A stretch of DNA of 61,880 nt from JBGSKY01 sp041740995. GTDB taxonomy: Bacteria > Planctomycetota > Planctomycetia > Pirellulales > Pirellulaceae. Numbering within the stretch: position 1 is the first letter of the stretch; each line of letters opens with the position of its first letter. The DNA lies in assembly GCA_041740995.1 (NCBI GenBank), contig JBGSKY010000299.1, forward strand, positions 1 to 61,880, in the 5' to 3' direction. Positions 26,264-35,935 of this stretch are shown here, in pieces. The notes below the pieces were generated by a model that had not been told where the DNA came from, ran no database searches, and saw only the letters and a program-made list of their open reading frames with translations. Made by a program: the position numbers and the translations under genes.

Positions 26264-26578
26264 ATGTACGCAATAATTGCTGACGGTGGTCGTCAATATA
26301 AGGTCGAACAAGGTAAGTTTCTTGATATTGACTACCGCGGAACGCTCGCCGAAGGCGACAGCGTCCAGTTTGATCGCGTCCTCGCGATTGGCGGTGATGA
26401 CGGACTGAAGCTCGGTTCACCAACGCTCAGCGGTGCAACGGTGGTCGGTAAAGTGCTTTCGACCGAACAAGGTCCGAAAGTTTTTATTCAGAAGTTCCGC
26501 CGACGTAAGAATTACGATCGACGAACGGGGCATCGTCAGAAGTACACGCGAGTAACAATCGAGTCGATTAACGTGTAG
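26264..26578 (+). CDS. rplU: 50S ribosomal protein L21
   Basis: Large-subunit protein bL21, 104 residues, starting MYAIIADGGRQYKVEQGKF and ending with the family tail KKNYDRRTGHRQKYTRV-like pattern (here RRKNYDRRTGHRQKYTRV). Full length, with no insertion. In most bacteria rpmA (L27) follows directly; here the next gene is a convergent unrelated gene and no rpmA is found in the 156-base gap or elsewhere in the window. Confidence 0.97.
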   Translation: MYAIIADGGRQYKVEQGKFLDIDYRGTLAEGDSVQFDRVLAIGGDDGLKLGSPTLSGATVVGKVLSTEQGPKVFIQKFRRRKNYDRRTGHRQKYTRVTIESINV

Positions 26579-26734
26579 GTTGTTCAGGTCGCTTCCACTA
26601 AGTGGAAAACGTCAAGTTTTTTCAGCAGCGAAAGTAGCTAAAACTCTAGTCTGAATCGACTAATTTTAAAGCCAAACTCTTGGTGAGATTCGCTACACTC
26701 AATTCGCTTGGCAATCGGTATTGTCGGTAAATGC

Positions 26735-29700
26735 TCAATTCAGTTTGGTTGAGCTTTTAGCATCTTGCAAGCTTCGATCGATTTCTATGTCGGTCTTTGC
26801 AGCTAGCTCGCGGAAGGCATCTAAGTCTACTGCGTTATTGCCTTGCTCGTGTTTTCTAAAGAGCAACAGGTATGTTTCATTCTGCGGGCGAATCGCGTAG
26901 AAAAACTCATCCTCTTTCTGACGCACTAACCGATAGATCTTCGCGATCGAACCAGAGCTATCTGCAATTAATGTTTCGTTGCTTCGATTGGCTTCAGAGA
27001 GTTTGATCCAATCTTGAGATGACGGCAAAAGTTGCTGAACCTTATCATCGAAGTCTACAAAGAGATCTGCCCAATCGATTGATAGTGCCGTTAGTCCGCG
27101 ACTGCTAAGTCGAAATCCATCAATTAGATAGTTGGATTGAATTGGAGGTAATTCGACATGCGGCAGATTCTTTGCGTCGCACAGCTTTTGAATTGCGGCG
27201 TTGTAATTTTTGATGTTCTCGTTTATCTCTGAAGAATGAGTATCGTTTGCGAGCGATAGCGGAGGTAGGGCGACTGTGATCCGATAGTTCTCATGGACTA
27301 AGTCATCGAGGAATCGAGAGTACTGCTTGATAAATCCATCGATCGTCCATTTCGAATCGATGGCTTCGTTACGACCAAAACAAACGACAACTTGCGTCGG
27401 CGCGATCGATTTGATCTGGCTTAACCGTCGTTCGTAACCGTCTTTCGTTTCGCCAAAAAGTGCTTGAGCTTGACCGCTCACGTCGTCGCCGGCCCAAGCC
27501 ATATTTCTGAAGCGAAGTGACTTATCACGATTGGCAAGACGGATCTGCGTCTCAAAAACGGCATGCCTGCCAATCTGTTCCCACAAATCGTCACCAACAA
27601 TTGCAACAACATCGCCATCAGTCAGCGAGATTTTTGCTTTGCCTTCAGTTGATTGCGCAACCAGCCAGCTTTTACGAGTTTGCCCACTGCTGGACGCGAT
27701 AGCAGGACCGGAATTCTCGGTTGCGATGAGTTTAGCGATCTCGACGATCGCTGGGTTTTCCATCGCATCTTTGACTTGGCATCCTAGCTCACCGTTGCCG
27801 TCACTGAGAACCGTAATGACGATCCGGTGAAGCCCGGTTGTTAGATAGATTTCATTCTCGGCAAGCGCTGCTTTTCCATCGACGTAAAGATTGAATTGAT
27901 GATCGCTTTCAATCTTCAAAACGATGTTACCACTCTTCTTACAATCGATTGTCGATTCGACAACTTGGATCGGCGATTGAGAGCTATGTGGTTGAAGCTT
28001 ATCTGTTTCGCTCAGCTGTACCAAACCGCTCACGTGCGCAGTAACTGGTTGCCATTGCATTTCGTCATTTCGGTCAGCAAGTTTGTCGATTCCTTGGCGA
28101 TTCAAAAATTGAATCATCGGTGTTGTGTTGCGAAGGTATTTCCAATTGCGAATCCAGCGATCTGAGGAGACCGTGAAATCACGTGTCCGTCCAAGTTGGC
28201 TGAGAAAATCGACGAGGTCAGCGAGTTGATCAATCGTCAAGCGATCTACCAAGCCCGCAGGCATCAGCGATCCTCCGTCGCGTTCTTCGATAATCGAATC
28301 TAATTCGAGGTGAACCATCTGTCCTTCGGCTGTTTGAAGCGAAAGTTGATCCTCGGTCCTTGATCTTTCCAAGCCAGTGACGATTTTGTCTTGGTCAGTC
28401 AACGCGACAACGGTCTTGAAGCCCTCCTTGAGCTTGGCATTCGGTTCAATGAGCGATTCGATGACGTAGTCGATTTGCGAGCTGCCGCCGAGCGAAATAA
28501 GGTTTGGTCCGATGTCTCCGCCGGCTGAACCAATTTTGTGGCACTGCACGCATTTTAGGCTTTCTTGGCGATAGATAGTTTCACCTTGATTGGCGTTCGA
28601 AAGCCCGTCTGCGATCCGTGCGCGAATCTGGGCAACGAATTCTGGCGTTATTTTCCAGCGGTGTTGATCAAGCTGTCCAAGGCTAGCAATCTGGTCCAAT
28701 AACGACGCGTCGTCGAGCCGGCAATCACGCATCAGAGCCAGTAAGGTTCTTGCGGTACTAGGTTTCAAAGTTGTGGTTTTTGCTATCGATTGCTGGATCG
28801 CTGAAAGCGATTTTTTTTGTGTAAAAACAGGTCTCAGATTTAGGCGCGATCCGTTCAATTCGTCGACACTGTCCAGAAGTTCGATCGCCCTTCGACTGGC
28901 TGCATTCACATTCAAAGTCGCTAAAGAGTTGATGGATGCGACGCGAACCGAAGTCGACGATTGTGATGAAGCGCCGATCGATTCGAGCATTGCGGCACCG
29001 TTTGGTCCAAGCGACGAAAGTGCAGTGGTGAGTGCGGCGATCGTCGTCGGAGAGTCCGCGATCTCTAAACTTTTTCCCAGCCATGGCAAGGTTGATTCGT
29101 CTTTCACGACAGCAATCAGCGAGGCGATCGATTGCATTCGATTTTCCATTGCGGCAGTGTCGGATGGTTGTATTTCATCTGAACGCAAGATGGCGAGCGA
29201 AAGCAGTCGGTTGAGCGCCGATGGTGACGGTTTTGGTTTCGGCTTTAAACCAGAGGCAAAAGATCTTAGCAAACTCCAAATGTTTGAGTCGATGTTGTTC
29301 GATCTATTCAGTTCGACGATAAACTTCTCGGCTAGCCGATCAATCGAGTCGTCATCGCCTGTCGATGCAATCACGGAAAGGATAGATGCGTCGACATCTA
29401 CAAGCTCGCGATTAAGCACTTGATCGACGATGATGCGTTTGATTTCCAGGTTGGTATTGCTGTTCAACAGAAAAGCAACTTGCTTTGCATTGATTCCGAT
29501 CAGCCATTCGCGGTCGGTGAGAGTTGATTCCGTTCCGACTAGTTGCCAAAGAGCGAAGTCAATTTCGTCGTTGACAGGTTGTTCGAGCGCTTGCAACGCG
29601 ATGGGCAGGCAACCGATCTTGCCTGTATCCGCAATCCTCTGCAACAAAGCAATCGCTTCCAGTCTGACTAGCCAATCGCTATCGGAGATCATTCTTTCAG

Positions 29701-31207
29701 CAAACTCAATAGAGCTCATTTCGTTTACAAAGTGATCGCCAATCAGTCGCAAGCCCGCTGCACGTATCTGCGGGTCTCCTGCGACCAAAAGTGGCTCTAT
29801 TTGCTCTTGAGTCAAAGCTCCTACTGCCGCCGCGATCCAATGCTTCTGGAGCAATCGTTTTGCACGTTCAGAATTGTCAGCAGCTTCGTTCACCCATTTG
29901 CTGAGTTGTTCTGATAAATCGTCGCTCCATCGATCGGCAAGAAGCAATCGTGTCCAAGACTTCCGTTGCAAATCATCGCTCTGCAAGGTCTCCAACGCCG
30001 TTTGGACGGATTGATCTCGCGATACAAAATTCGGAGAAGATGGCGGATGATCGGCAAGCTTAACTCGCCAAATTCGACCGTTTGTCGTGTCGCGTCGCGC
30101 GTCACGAAAGTCGACCTCGCCATGCTGAATAATTGGGTTGTACCAATCCGCAATAAACAGTTCACCGGTTGGAGCAAGCTTCATATCGATTGGTCGAAAT
30201 GCAACATGCTCGCTGCGAATTAAATCGGGTAAGGCGATGCTGGAGTAACCAGAATCGGTTTTGCTGACTTTGAAGCGATTGACGCGGTGAGAACGAAAAT
30301 CCGCTGTAACCAATTCCATCGAATCGTTGGCTGAATCTTCGTGAAGTAACTCAAGTCCGCAATGTTTCGGGCTGCCGGGATTCATCCCCTTGAGAACTCG
30401 AGTTGCGCCCGGACTGGTGGCAAACACCGCGCCGGGAAAAACATGATTGATTCCTTCGTAATAGGCACCGTCAGTGACAAATGATTGTCCGCTTGATGTT
30501 ATCGCATGTCCCCATGGGTTGACGAATCCTTTGCAAAGAATCGTCAATTGATCTGTGCGTGGATCGAAACGCCAGATGCCGCCGCCGTTTAGATGTTTGG
30601 TACCGAACCGTGTAGGAACGTGTGAGTGAATATAAATTGATTGATTGAGATAAATGCAGCCATCAGGTCCCCATCGCAGGGTATGCAAAAGGTGGTGCGT
30701 ATCCTCTGTACCAAAGCCTTCCAATACAATCTTTTGCTCGTCAGCGACATCATCGCCGTCCGTATCGCGAAAGTAAATCAGCTTGGTTGAACAAGCGACG
30801 TACACCCCCTGCCCTTTATCGGTAGCGATGTCAGGTAGTATGCCAGTTGGTATTAAAAGGCCGTCTGCAAAGACAGTTGATTTGTCGCACTTACCATCGT
30901 TGTTTGTATCTTGAAGCACGACGATTTTGTCATTTGCCACCTGTCCTGGTTTGATTTGAGGATAAGTTTCGCTAGTCGCAACCCATAGCTTTCCGTCGGA
31001 GCCAAAATTCATATGAATCGGTTTCGACAAGAACTTCGAATCCGCGAACAATGATACTTCCGCTCCGTCCAGAATTTCCATTGCTGCTAGCTCCGCAGAA
31101 GTGTCCGGAGCTGGAATGTCTGTTAGATCGCGCTGCGCGAACGCATTGGTTGCGAATGAGAAAAAAGATGCTGATGTGAGCATTGACATTAGAAAGCGAG
31201 CGAGCAT
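26735..31207 (-). CDS. Giant PVC-type dehydrogenase/cytochrome c/SGNH-like exported protein
   Basis: 1490 residues from the ATG ending at 31207, where a signal peptide (FLMSMLTSASFFSFATNAFA) begins. Order: PVC-type beta-propeller dehydrogenase-like domain (about 30-400; NFGSDGKLWVATSETYPQ, VNPWGHAITSSGQSF, ADWYNPIIQHGE), HEAT-like repeats (about 420-880), a haem-binding c-type cytochrome domain (CVQCH near 890, methionine region LMPAGLVDRL), a small beta domain (FNLYVDGKAAL), and an SGNH-hydrolase-like fold at about 1210-1390. In the last, the GDS block reads VGDDLWEQIG, so the serine nucleophile is missing, while FRNMAWAGDDV and VVCFGRNEA are kept. Probably periplasmic oxidation of sugars or glycoside derivatives; substrate unknown. 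Confidence 0.88.
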   Translation of the reverse strand: MLARFLMSMLTSASFFSFATNAFAQRDLTDIPAPDTSAELAAMEILDGAEVSLFADSKFLSKPIHMNFGSDGKLWVATSETYPQIKPGQVANDKIVVLQDTNNDGKCDKSTVFADGLLIPTGILPDIATDKGQGVYVACSTKLIYFRDTDGDDVADEQKIVLEGFGTEDTHHLLHTLRWGPDGCIYLNQSIYIHSHVPTRFGTKHLNGGGIWRFDPRTDQLTILCKGFVNPWGHAITSSGQSFVTDGAYYEGINHVFPGAVFATSPGATRVLKGMNPGSPKHCGLELLHEDSANDSMELVTADFRSHRVNRFKVSKTDSGYSSIALPDLIRSEHVAFRPIDMKLAPTGELFIADWYNPIIQHGEVDFRDARRDTTNGRIWRVKLADHPPSSPNFVSRDQSVQTALETLQSDDLQRKSWTRLLLADRWSDDLSEQLSKWVNEAADNSERAKRLLQKHWIAAAVGALTQEQIEPLLVAGDPQIRAAGLRLIGDHFVNEMSSIEFAERMISDSDWLVRLEAIALLQRIADTGKIGCLPIALQALEQPVNDEIDFALWQLVGTESTLTDREWLIGINAKQVAFLLNSNTNLEIKRIIVDQVLNRELVDVDASILSVIASTGDDDSIDRLAEKFIVELNRSNNIDSNIWSLLRSFASGLKPKPKPSPSALNRLLSLAILRSDEIQPSDTAAMENRMQSIASLIAVVKDESTLPWLGKSLEIADSPTTIAALTTALSSLGPNGAAMLESIGASSQSSTSVRVASINSLATLNVNAASRRAIELLDSVDELNGSRLNLRPVFTQKKSLSAIQQSIAKTTTLKPSTARTLLALMRDCRLDDASLLDQIASLGQLDQHRWKITPEFVAQIRARIADGLSNANQGETIYRQESLKCVQCHKIGSAGGDIGPNLISLGGSSQIDYVIESLIEPNAKLKEGFKTVVALTDQDKIVTGLERSRTEDQLSLQTAEGQMVHLELDSIIEERDGGSLMPAGLVDRLTIDQLADLVDFLSQLGRTRDFTVSSDRWIRNWKYLRNTTPMIQFLNRQGIDKLADRNDEMQWQPVTAHVSGLVQLSETDKLQPHSSQSPIQVVESTIDCKKSGNIVLKIESDHQFNLYVDGKAALAENEIYLTTGLHRIVITVLSDGNGELGCQVKDAMENPAIVEIAKLIATENSGPAIASSSGQTRKSWLVAQSTEGKAKISLTDGDVVAIVGDDLWEQIGRHAVFETQIRLANRDKSLRFRNMAWAGDDVSGQAQALFGETKDGYERRLSQIKSIAPTQVVVCFGRNEAIDSKWTIDGFIKQYSRFLDDLVHENYRITVALPPLSLANDTHSSEINENIKNYNAAIQKLCDAKNLPHVELPPIQSNYLIDGFRLSSRGLTALSIDWADLFVDFDDKVQQLLPSSQDWIKLSEANRSNETLIADSSGSIAKIYRLVRQKEDEFFYAIRPQNETYLLLFRKHEQGNNAVDLDAFRELAAKTDIEIDRSLQDAKSSTKLN

Positions 31208-31383
31208 AGAAGTCTCTCGGAGAGTTGGTGGGCATTGGCGAGTAGGAAGCACTATTCTATGTCAACGACATGCGATTTAACAGATTGGGCTGCGGACTCA
31301 AATCGCACGCGATACAATTAGATTCGCCGATTCTCTTGAGTGAGTTCTATTTCTCTTCAGCGACTATGAAAGTGTAGCCAACT

Positions 31384-32034
31384 ATGACGTGGACAGTAAA
31401 TCGTGCGACCAAGGTCTGGTCGTGCTCCAGCTATTCCGATTTGAACTATGCAGAAATTAATAACTTTGCCGAGTATGGTCAGCCGAAGAGTCCTTACGAG
31501 CCCGGATATGATCACGATTTCATTCCCGATTTCGCTAACATTGTCATCCAGATGACGCAATTGGAAGTCATGACTAACGGATACGGTCGGAACGTTCGAG
31601 TCGATAGTTTCAAAGTGGCCAAAGATTTTCTAAGTCGCAAGATCAGTGTCAATAACGGTACGTATAGCTTCGATCAATTGGTAACTGCCGGGTTGGCTAG
31701 CTCAGGCGACCGATGGATCAATTCGAACTTGTACGGTTGGGGCGGCTACTCTGTGTCAGCTGGCAGTATCAGCAGTGGCGATGCGGCGTACATTCATGGG
31801 ACGGTAAGTTTGGCTCTAATGCGAAATACTCGTTTTGTAGCAACCACTTCAGGGCGACGCGTCGAAGCCGAACTTGGGGCTGGGGATGACAACTGGGATT
31901 TCAATTCTTCGTCTATTCCAAACGTCGTCAATGCGGTGGTTGGAACGCTGCTTGGACCTGCGCACTATAACTTGGAGGGACCGATCCAGATAAAATTTAC
32001 GGGCGCCGGGCGTACCGCGATTGCGGAAAGTTAG
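31384..32034 (+). CDS. Hypothetical protein, 216 residues, no recognised family
   Basis: An open frame with coding-like composition between two minus-strand genes. ATG at 31384; no ribosome binding site is visible. No signal peptide or membrane span. Aromatic, asparagine- and glycine-rich stretches (NNGTYSFDQLVTAG, RWINSNLYGWGGYSVSAGSI) suggest a beta-rich secreted or effector-like protein. The C-terminal part holds GDDNWDFNSSS and later GPIQIKFTGAG. I cannot assign a function. A faint likeness to C-terminal domains of polymorphic toxins is noted but not claimed. No immunity-like gene adjoins it. Confidence 0.55.
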   Translation: MTWTVNRATKVWSCSSYSDLNYAEINNFAEYGQPKSPYEPGYDHDFIPDFANIVIQMTQLEVMTNGYGRNVRVDSFKVAKDFLSRKISVNNGTYSFDQLVTAGLASSGDRWINSNLYGWGGYSVSAGSISSGDAAYIHGTVSLALMRNTRFVATTSGRRVEAELGAGDDNWDFNSSSIPNVVNAVVGTLLGPAHYNLEGPIQIKFTGAGRTAIAES

Positions 32035-32125
32035 CCAGTCACGCCCGTGGTCAATTAGCGATCTTTGTTTAGTTGAATTGACGCAGTTTTAAGGATCCGT
32101 TGCGAAGCGGAAAATCGCGGGAAGG

Positions 32126-33466
32126 TTAAAGCTGGAGCGCAAGGTTACTGCACGGTCTTGCTACACAAGGTAAAATCCATCCCTCTTCTAAATCCGCTTC
32201 GACGCTGCTGGTATATTGAACTTGACCAGAGAGCAGACGCGTGATGCAACTGCCGCAAGAACCGACGCGACAGCCGCTGGCAATATCCGTCCCGTTGGCT
32301 GAAAGTTGATCGAGCAAGCTCTTTTGGGAACCATCGAAGCAGATCGTTTTTTGGCTATCCTGAAGAAAAATTTCGTAGGCGTTCGGATTGCTTGTTTGAT
32401 GCGCATTTTGGTCGTTAACGAGATTGCTCGCGAGCGATTCTATCTGTCCACCAAAGGACTCGAAGTGTATCCGCGCTTTATCCACACCAGCATCACCCAA
32501 GGCGTCGATCCATTCGCGCATCCAGCGGTTCGGACCGCAACAAAAAAAATGTCCTTGCGTTAGAAACGGAATGTTCGCAATCACGTTCTTGGCAGCTTGA
32601 CGGCCGGCTTCGATTCTCACATTTTCAAGGCCGGACGTGTTGTTTTTTAAGCCTGCGAGTTTGGAAAAAGCGAACGATAGTGCAAGGTTTTGATTCGCTT
32701 TAGCAAGCTGCAAAAGTGCTCCACTAAAAGGAGTGTCTTTGGGATCTCTAGCTTGATAAAACATCCAAACAGGGCGACCCAGAGTGGTCGCTAATGCCGT
32801 CTTCGCCATCGCAATCGCAGGTGTAACTCCGATGCCTGCGACCAGTAAAACTAACGGCGATGTGGGATCTGCCGAAGCAAGCGAAAAATTTCCGGAAGGA
32901 CCGCGTACTTTCAATAGGCTGCCAATGCCGACTTGGTCGTGCAAATATTGACTCATGCTCTGCCGATTCGTCGCTTCACAGTCCGATGCTGATTGACGTT
33001 TGACACTGATTCGCCATACATTTGGATCAGCGTTCCCAGAGAGCGTATAACATCGTGTCAGTTGCCCAAGCGGCTTGCCAGCGCAATCGAGGGTGTCCTC
33101 TGCTGGACGAACAATAACATGTTGACCTGGGTGAAAAAATGGAAGAGGCCGATTGTCAGTAGCTGATAAATAGAACGATTTTACGTCGCTCGATTCCGAG
33201 ATGATTTTGAAAATCCGAACGTTACGCCAGTGACCAGATACGAGCGTGGCTTTGGAACGCTGGGCCATCTTTACGAGTTCGTAAATTTGGGCCGATCGAT
33301 CAGCTGATTGCCGATCGATTGTTGCAACACGTTGAGTGAAAAAGGTATTCGACAGCATCGGAAGCCCGTTGCCAATGAGGGAAAGATCTGAAATACGCTG
33401 CCTAGACGTGCTCGAACGTTCTTTTGTCGCTTTCGAACAGAGCGAAATTAAATTTGGCCGAGACAA
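32126..33466 (-). CDS. Ferredoxin reductase-type flavoprotein fused to a 2Fe-2S ferredoxin
   Basis: NAD(P)H-dependent oxidoreductase of the FNR superfamily with a plant-type ferredoxin at the end, as in Hcr- or phthalate-reductase-like proteins. The FAD domain begins near residue 80 (PGQHVIVR, RCYTLSG), the NAD domain near 200 (VLLVAGIGVTPAIAM, HFFCCGPNRWM), and the [2Fe-2S] cluster ligands are in CRVGSCGSC near 408 plus a cysteine near 434 (ILPCVARP). 446 residues. The first 60 residues are poorly conserved-looking, and an internal ATG ending at 33361 is an alternative start. It is divergent from rnc. The electron acceptor is unknown; no hybrid-cluster protein gene is nearby. Confidence 0.85.
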   Translation of the reverse strand: MSRPNLISLCSKATKERSSTSRQRISDLSLIGNGLPMLSNTFFTQRVATIDRQSADRSAQIYELVKMAQRSKATLVSGHWRNVRIFKIISESSDVKSFYLSATDNRPLPFFHPGQHVIVRPAEDTLDCAGKPLGQLTRCYTLSGNADPNVWRISVKRQSASDCEATNRQSMSQYLHDQVGIGSLLKVRGPSGNFSLASADPTSPLVLLVAGIGVTPAIAMAKTALATTLGRPVWMFYQARDPKDTPFSGALLQLAKANQNLALSFAFSKLAGLKNNTSGLENVRIEAGRQAAKNVIANIPFLTQGHFFCCGPNRWMREWIDALGDAGVDKARIHFESFGGQIESLASNLVNDQNAHQTSNPNAYEIFLQDSQKTICFDGSQKSLLDQLSANGTDIASGCRVGSCGSCITRLLSGQVQYTSSVEADLEEGWILPCVARPCSNLALQL

Positions 33467-33630
33467 TCTGCTTTTTCAAAAGACTAGGTCATCGCTAACG
33501 CGATTTCGACCATCAAGCCAAAGAGTTTCGGATTTTCCGATTACATCGTTTATGAGGAACAACATTTGGCGCAATATCGATATACTTAGGACAGTCAAGT
33601 TTTATAAAGCTTCCAAACCCGGACCATCGA

Positions 33631-34356
33631 ATGTCAACTGCGATTTCTATCGAAGACAAGCTCGAGCAATGCCAGGAAAGTATTCGCTACCGTTTTGTCG
33701 ATCAAAAATTGCTTCTCAGTGCGTTGACTCATGCATCTGGCGCTAGCCGAAGATTGGAAAGCAATGAGCGAATGGAGTTTTTGGGGGACAGCATTCTAGG
33801 AATGGTAATTTGCGAGCACTTGTACAACGATTATCCAGAATTACTTGAAGGTGAACTTACCAAGATTAAATCGACCGTTGTCTCACGACGGATTTGCGCC
33901 CGAGTGGCAAGACGTTTGGGACTGGAGAGCTGTTTGATCATCGGTCGAGGGATGCTCAATGGTTTGATTCCGCGTTCGTTGCTCAGCGATGTTTTCGAAT
34001 CTCTAATCGCGGCAATTTATCTCGATGGCGGGCTCGGACCAGCGCGAGAATTTATTCATTATTCAATGGAAGAAGAATTGAATTCAGCCAGCGAAGAGTG
34101 TACTGCCGGGAATTTTAAATCTTTGCTTCAGCATTACAGCCAACGCGAATTGGGTATGACACCGAAGTATCGGCTGGTTAGACAAAATGGACCAGATCAT
34201 GACAAGGTTTTTGCTGTCGCTGCCGAAGTCGGTGGACGAACTTTCACACCGGCCTGTGGGAAAAATAAAAAAGATGCTGAGCAGCGAGCTGCTGGAAACG
34301 CGTTGGCCGAACTTCGCAGCGAAGATCCCCCATTCAGCAGCCAAGATTGCAGCTAA
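33631..34356 (+). CDS. rnc: Ribonuclease III
   Basis: Endonuclease that cleaves double-stranded RNA in rRNA and mRNA processing. The signature NERMEFLGDSILG holds E46, E49 and D53; the second catalytic pair is D120 and E123 in SDVFESLIAAIYLDGG. A double-stranded RNA-binding domain fills about 165-238 (FKSLLQHYSQRELG, GKNKKDAEQRAAGNALAEL). 241 residues, normal. The ATG at 33631 gives the expected N-terminus. The usual neighbour era is not present; an exported cyclophilin gene follows after 175 bases. Confidence 0.96.
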   Translation: MSTAISIEDKLEQCQESIRYRFVDQKLLLSALTHASGASRRLESNERMEFLGDSILGMVICEHLYNDYPELLEGELTKIKSTVVSRRICARVARRLGLESCLIIGRGMLNGLIPRSLLSDVFESLIAAIYLDGGLGPAREFIHYSMEEELNSASEECTAGNFKSLLQHYSQRELGMTPKYRLVRQNGPDHDKVFAVAAEVGGRTFTPACGKNKKDAEQRAAGNALAELRSEDPPFSSQDCS

Positions 34357-34531
34357 GCAAAAAAAGCGTGCAATTTAAGACTCAATCTTTCGCTAAGTCA
34401 AAAACGAGCAAGACTCGACTGCATCTTCATTTTTGTTGGTCATACGCAACTTTGATAGTGCGGCTAAAATTAAATTGAATGTCGTCAAACGATCCAAGCC
34501 CACTTCATATTCGTCTTGAGGAATTATTTCA

Positions 34532-35878
34532 GTGTCAATGTCTCGCTTCTCGATTTTCAACAGCTCGTCAATTCGTATTTCATCACTATCGATGATAGCG
34601 GTTAGCATTTTTTTGAACTTATCGACGCCTCTCATTTCGCAGGAAGACGAAGACATTCCGCGGCCAAGCGCCGATAAGACATTTACTCAATCGTTAGAAG
34701 AACAGGAACGATTGCGAAGTCAATATGACGCGGCAGTCGCTGAAAATCGTGCTGAACGTGACAGCAAGTTTGGAGTACTACCAGAGGATGCGCCGGAGGA
34801 TTTGCGAAAAGAATATCAGTCGGTCCTTGATGCAATGCGCCGTGACCTACAACAAGTGCGCCGTCGCTACACAAATTACAATGTCGCGGCAATCGATGGA
34901 AATGATCTTGTGCGATTACGGCAATGGCAAGAAGCGATGCATCAGTGCGATCGGTCGGCTACCGCGTGGTTGACAAAGATGTCTGATATTTACGCAAGCG
35001 ACCCAAATAAGTACGCCAATTTAGGGTTTTCATTGATGGAGATCATCAGGGGAGAATCGAAAATGGATCGAGTCTCAAACTTGCTAACGCCGTGTCGAGC
35101 CATATTCGTCGATCCGCCCGCTGCTCTGGATCCTGCCTTGCTTGAGGGAATTGGATTTGCCGCATACGCCAACAACGATTATCAGCTTGCAAGAGACGCA
35201 TGGAGGCAATACGAACTAGAAGCAAGTCTGCCTGCGACTAAAAAGGCTTACAATGATTCGATTGATGAAGCGGCAGCGAAATGGGAGAATGAATTGAAGC
35301 AGCGTAACTTGGATAAGACACGCAATAATCCGATCGTGCAACTGGTGACTAGTAAAGGCATAATTACGATCGAACTGTTTGAAGATCAGGCTCCTCTGGC
35401 CGTAGCAAATTTTATCTATCTGATTGAGAATCAATTTTACAAGTCGATAAAGATTTATCGCGTGATATCTAATTTTTGCGTGCAAACGGGATGCAATATT
35501 GGCGACGGTACCGGTAACGCTGGATATTCGATTGCGAGCGAGGCTGATCGAGAAGATCGCCGAGATGTCTTTCGAGGCAGTCTGTTTTTTGCTTTGGGAA
35601 CGGATGAGAAAACAGGCGAAATTGACGTCGATTCTGCCTCATCGCAATTTTTGATTGCCTCTTGCATGCTACCTAGGTTCAATCAGTCGGTAACAGTCTT
35701 TGGCCGAGTAATCGATGGTGATTATGTTGTAGGATCATTTCGCAAAGTTGATCTATCCGAAAAATCGCAACGTGAAGACAAAACGGTTGTCGCAGATTTT
35801 CTGGTCGAATCAAACGTGCTCAGCAAACGAGATCACGTTTATAAACCTAAACCGCTTTTCGGAGAGCTTCCATTCTGA
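34532..35878 (+). CDS. Exported protein with C-terminal cyclophilin-type peptidyl-prolyl isomerase domain
   Basis: Likely periplasmic folding factor. A GTG at 34532 has TGAGGA at 34517-34522 at good spacing; an ATG at 34538 is the alternative. A signal peptide (LSMIAVSIFLNLSTPLIS) is followed by a largely helical region of about 220 residues rich in charged and glutamine residues (EEQERLRSQYDAA, RRDLQQVRRRY). The cyclophilin domain covers about 265-430: IVQLVTSKGIITIELFEDQA, PLAVANFIYLIE, FCVQTGCNIGDGTG and SQFLIA. Several active-site positions are altered (the canonical FHRV is IYRV), so isomerase activity is uncertain. Confidence 0.85.
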   Translation: MSMSRFSIFNSSSIRISSLSMIAVSIFLNLSTPLISQEDEDIPRPSADKTFTQSLEEQERLRSQYDAAVAENRAERDSKFGVLPEDAPEDLRKEYQSVLDAMRRDLQQVRRRYTNYNVAAIDGNDLVRLRQWQEAMHQCDRSATAWLTKMSDIYASDPNKYANLGFSLMEIIRGESKMDRVSNLLTPCRAIFVDPPAALDPALLEGIGFAAYANNDYQLARDAWRQYELEASLPATKKAYNDSIDEAAAKWENELKQRNLDKTRNNPIVQLVTSKGIITIELFEDQAPLAVANFIYLIENQFYKSIKIYRVISNFCVQTGCNIGDGTGNAGYSIASEADREDRRDVFRGSLFFALGTDEKTGEIDVDSASSQFLIASCMLPRFNQSVTVFGRVIDGDYVVGSFRKVDLSEKSQREDKTVVADFLVESNVLSKRDHVYKPKPLFGELPF

Positions 35879-35935
35879 CGTTAAGAAAACGAAGCGCATA
35901 GGCAAAGAGGTCCTCTGAGCAGACGCGGTGTTCAA

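Noticed and set aside
31384..32034. Colicin M-like lipid II hydrolase
   Set aside because: The D-x-Y-D ... HR catalytic pattern cannot be found; the resemblance is only a loose beta-rich C-terminus.
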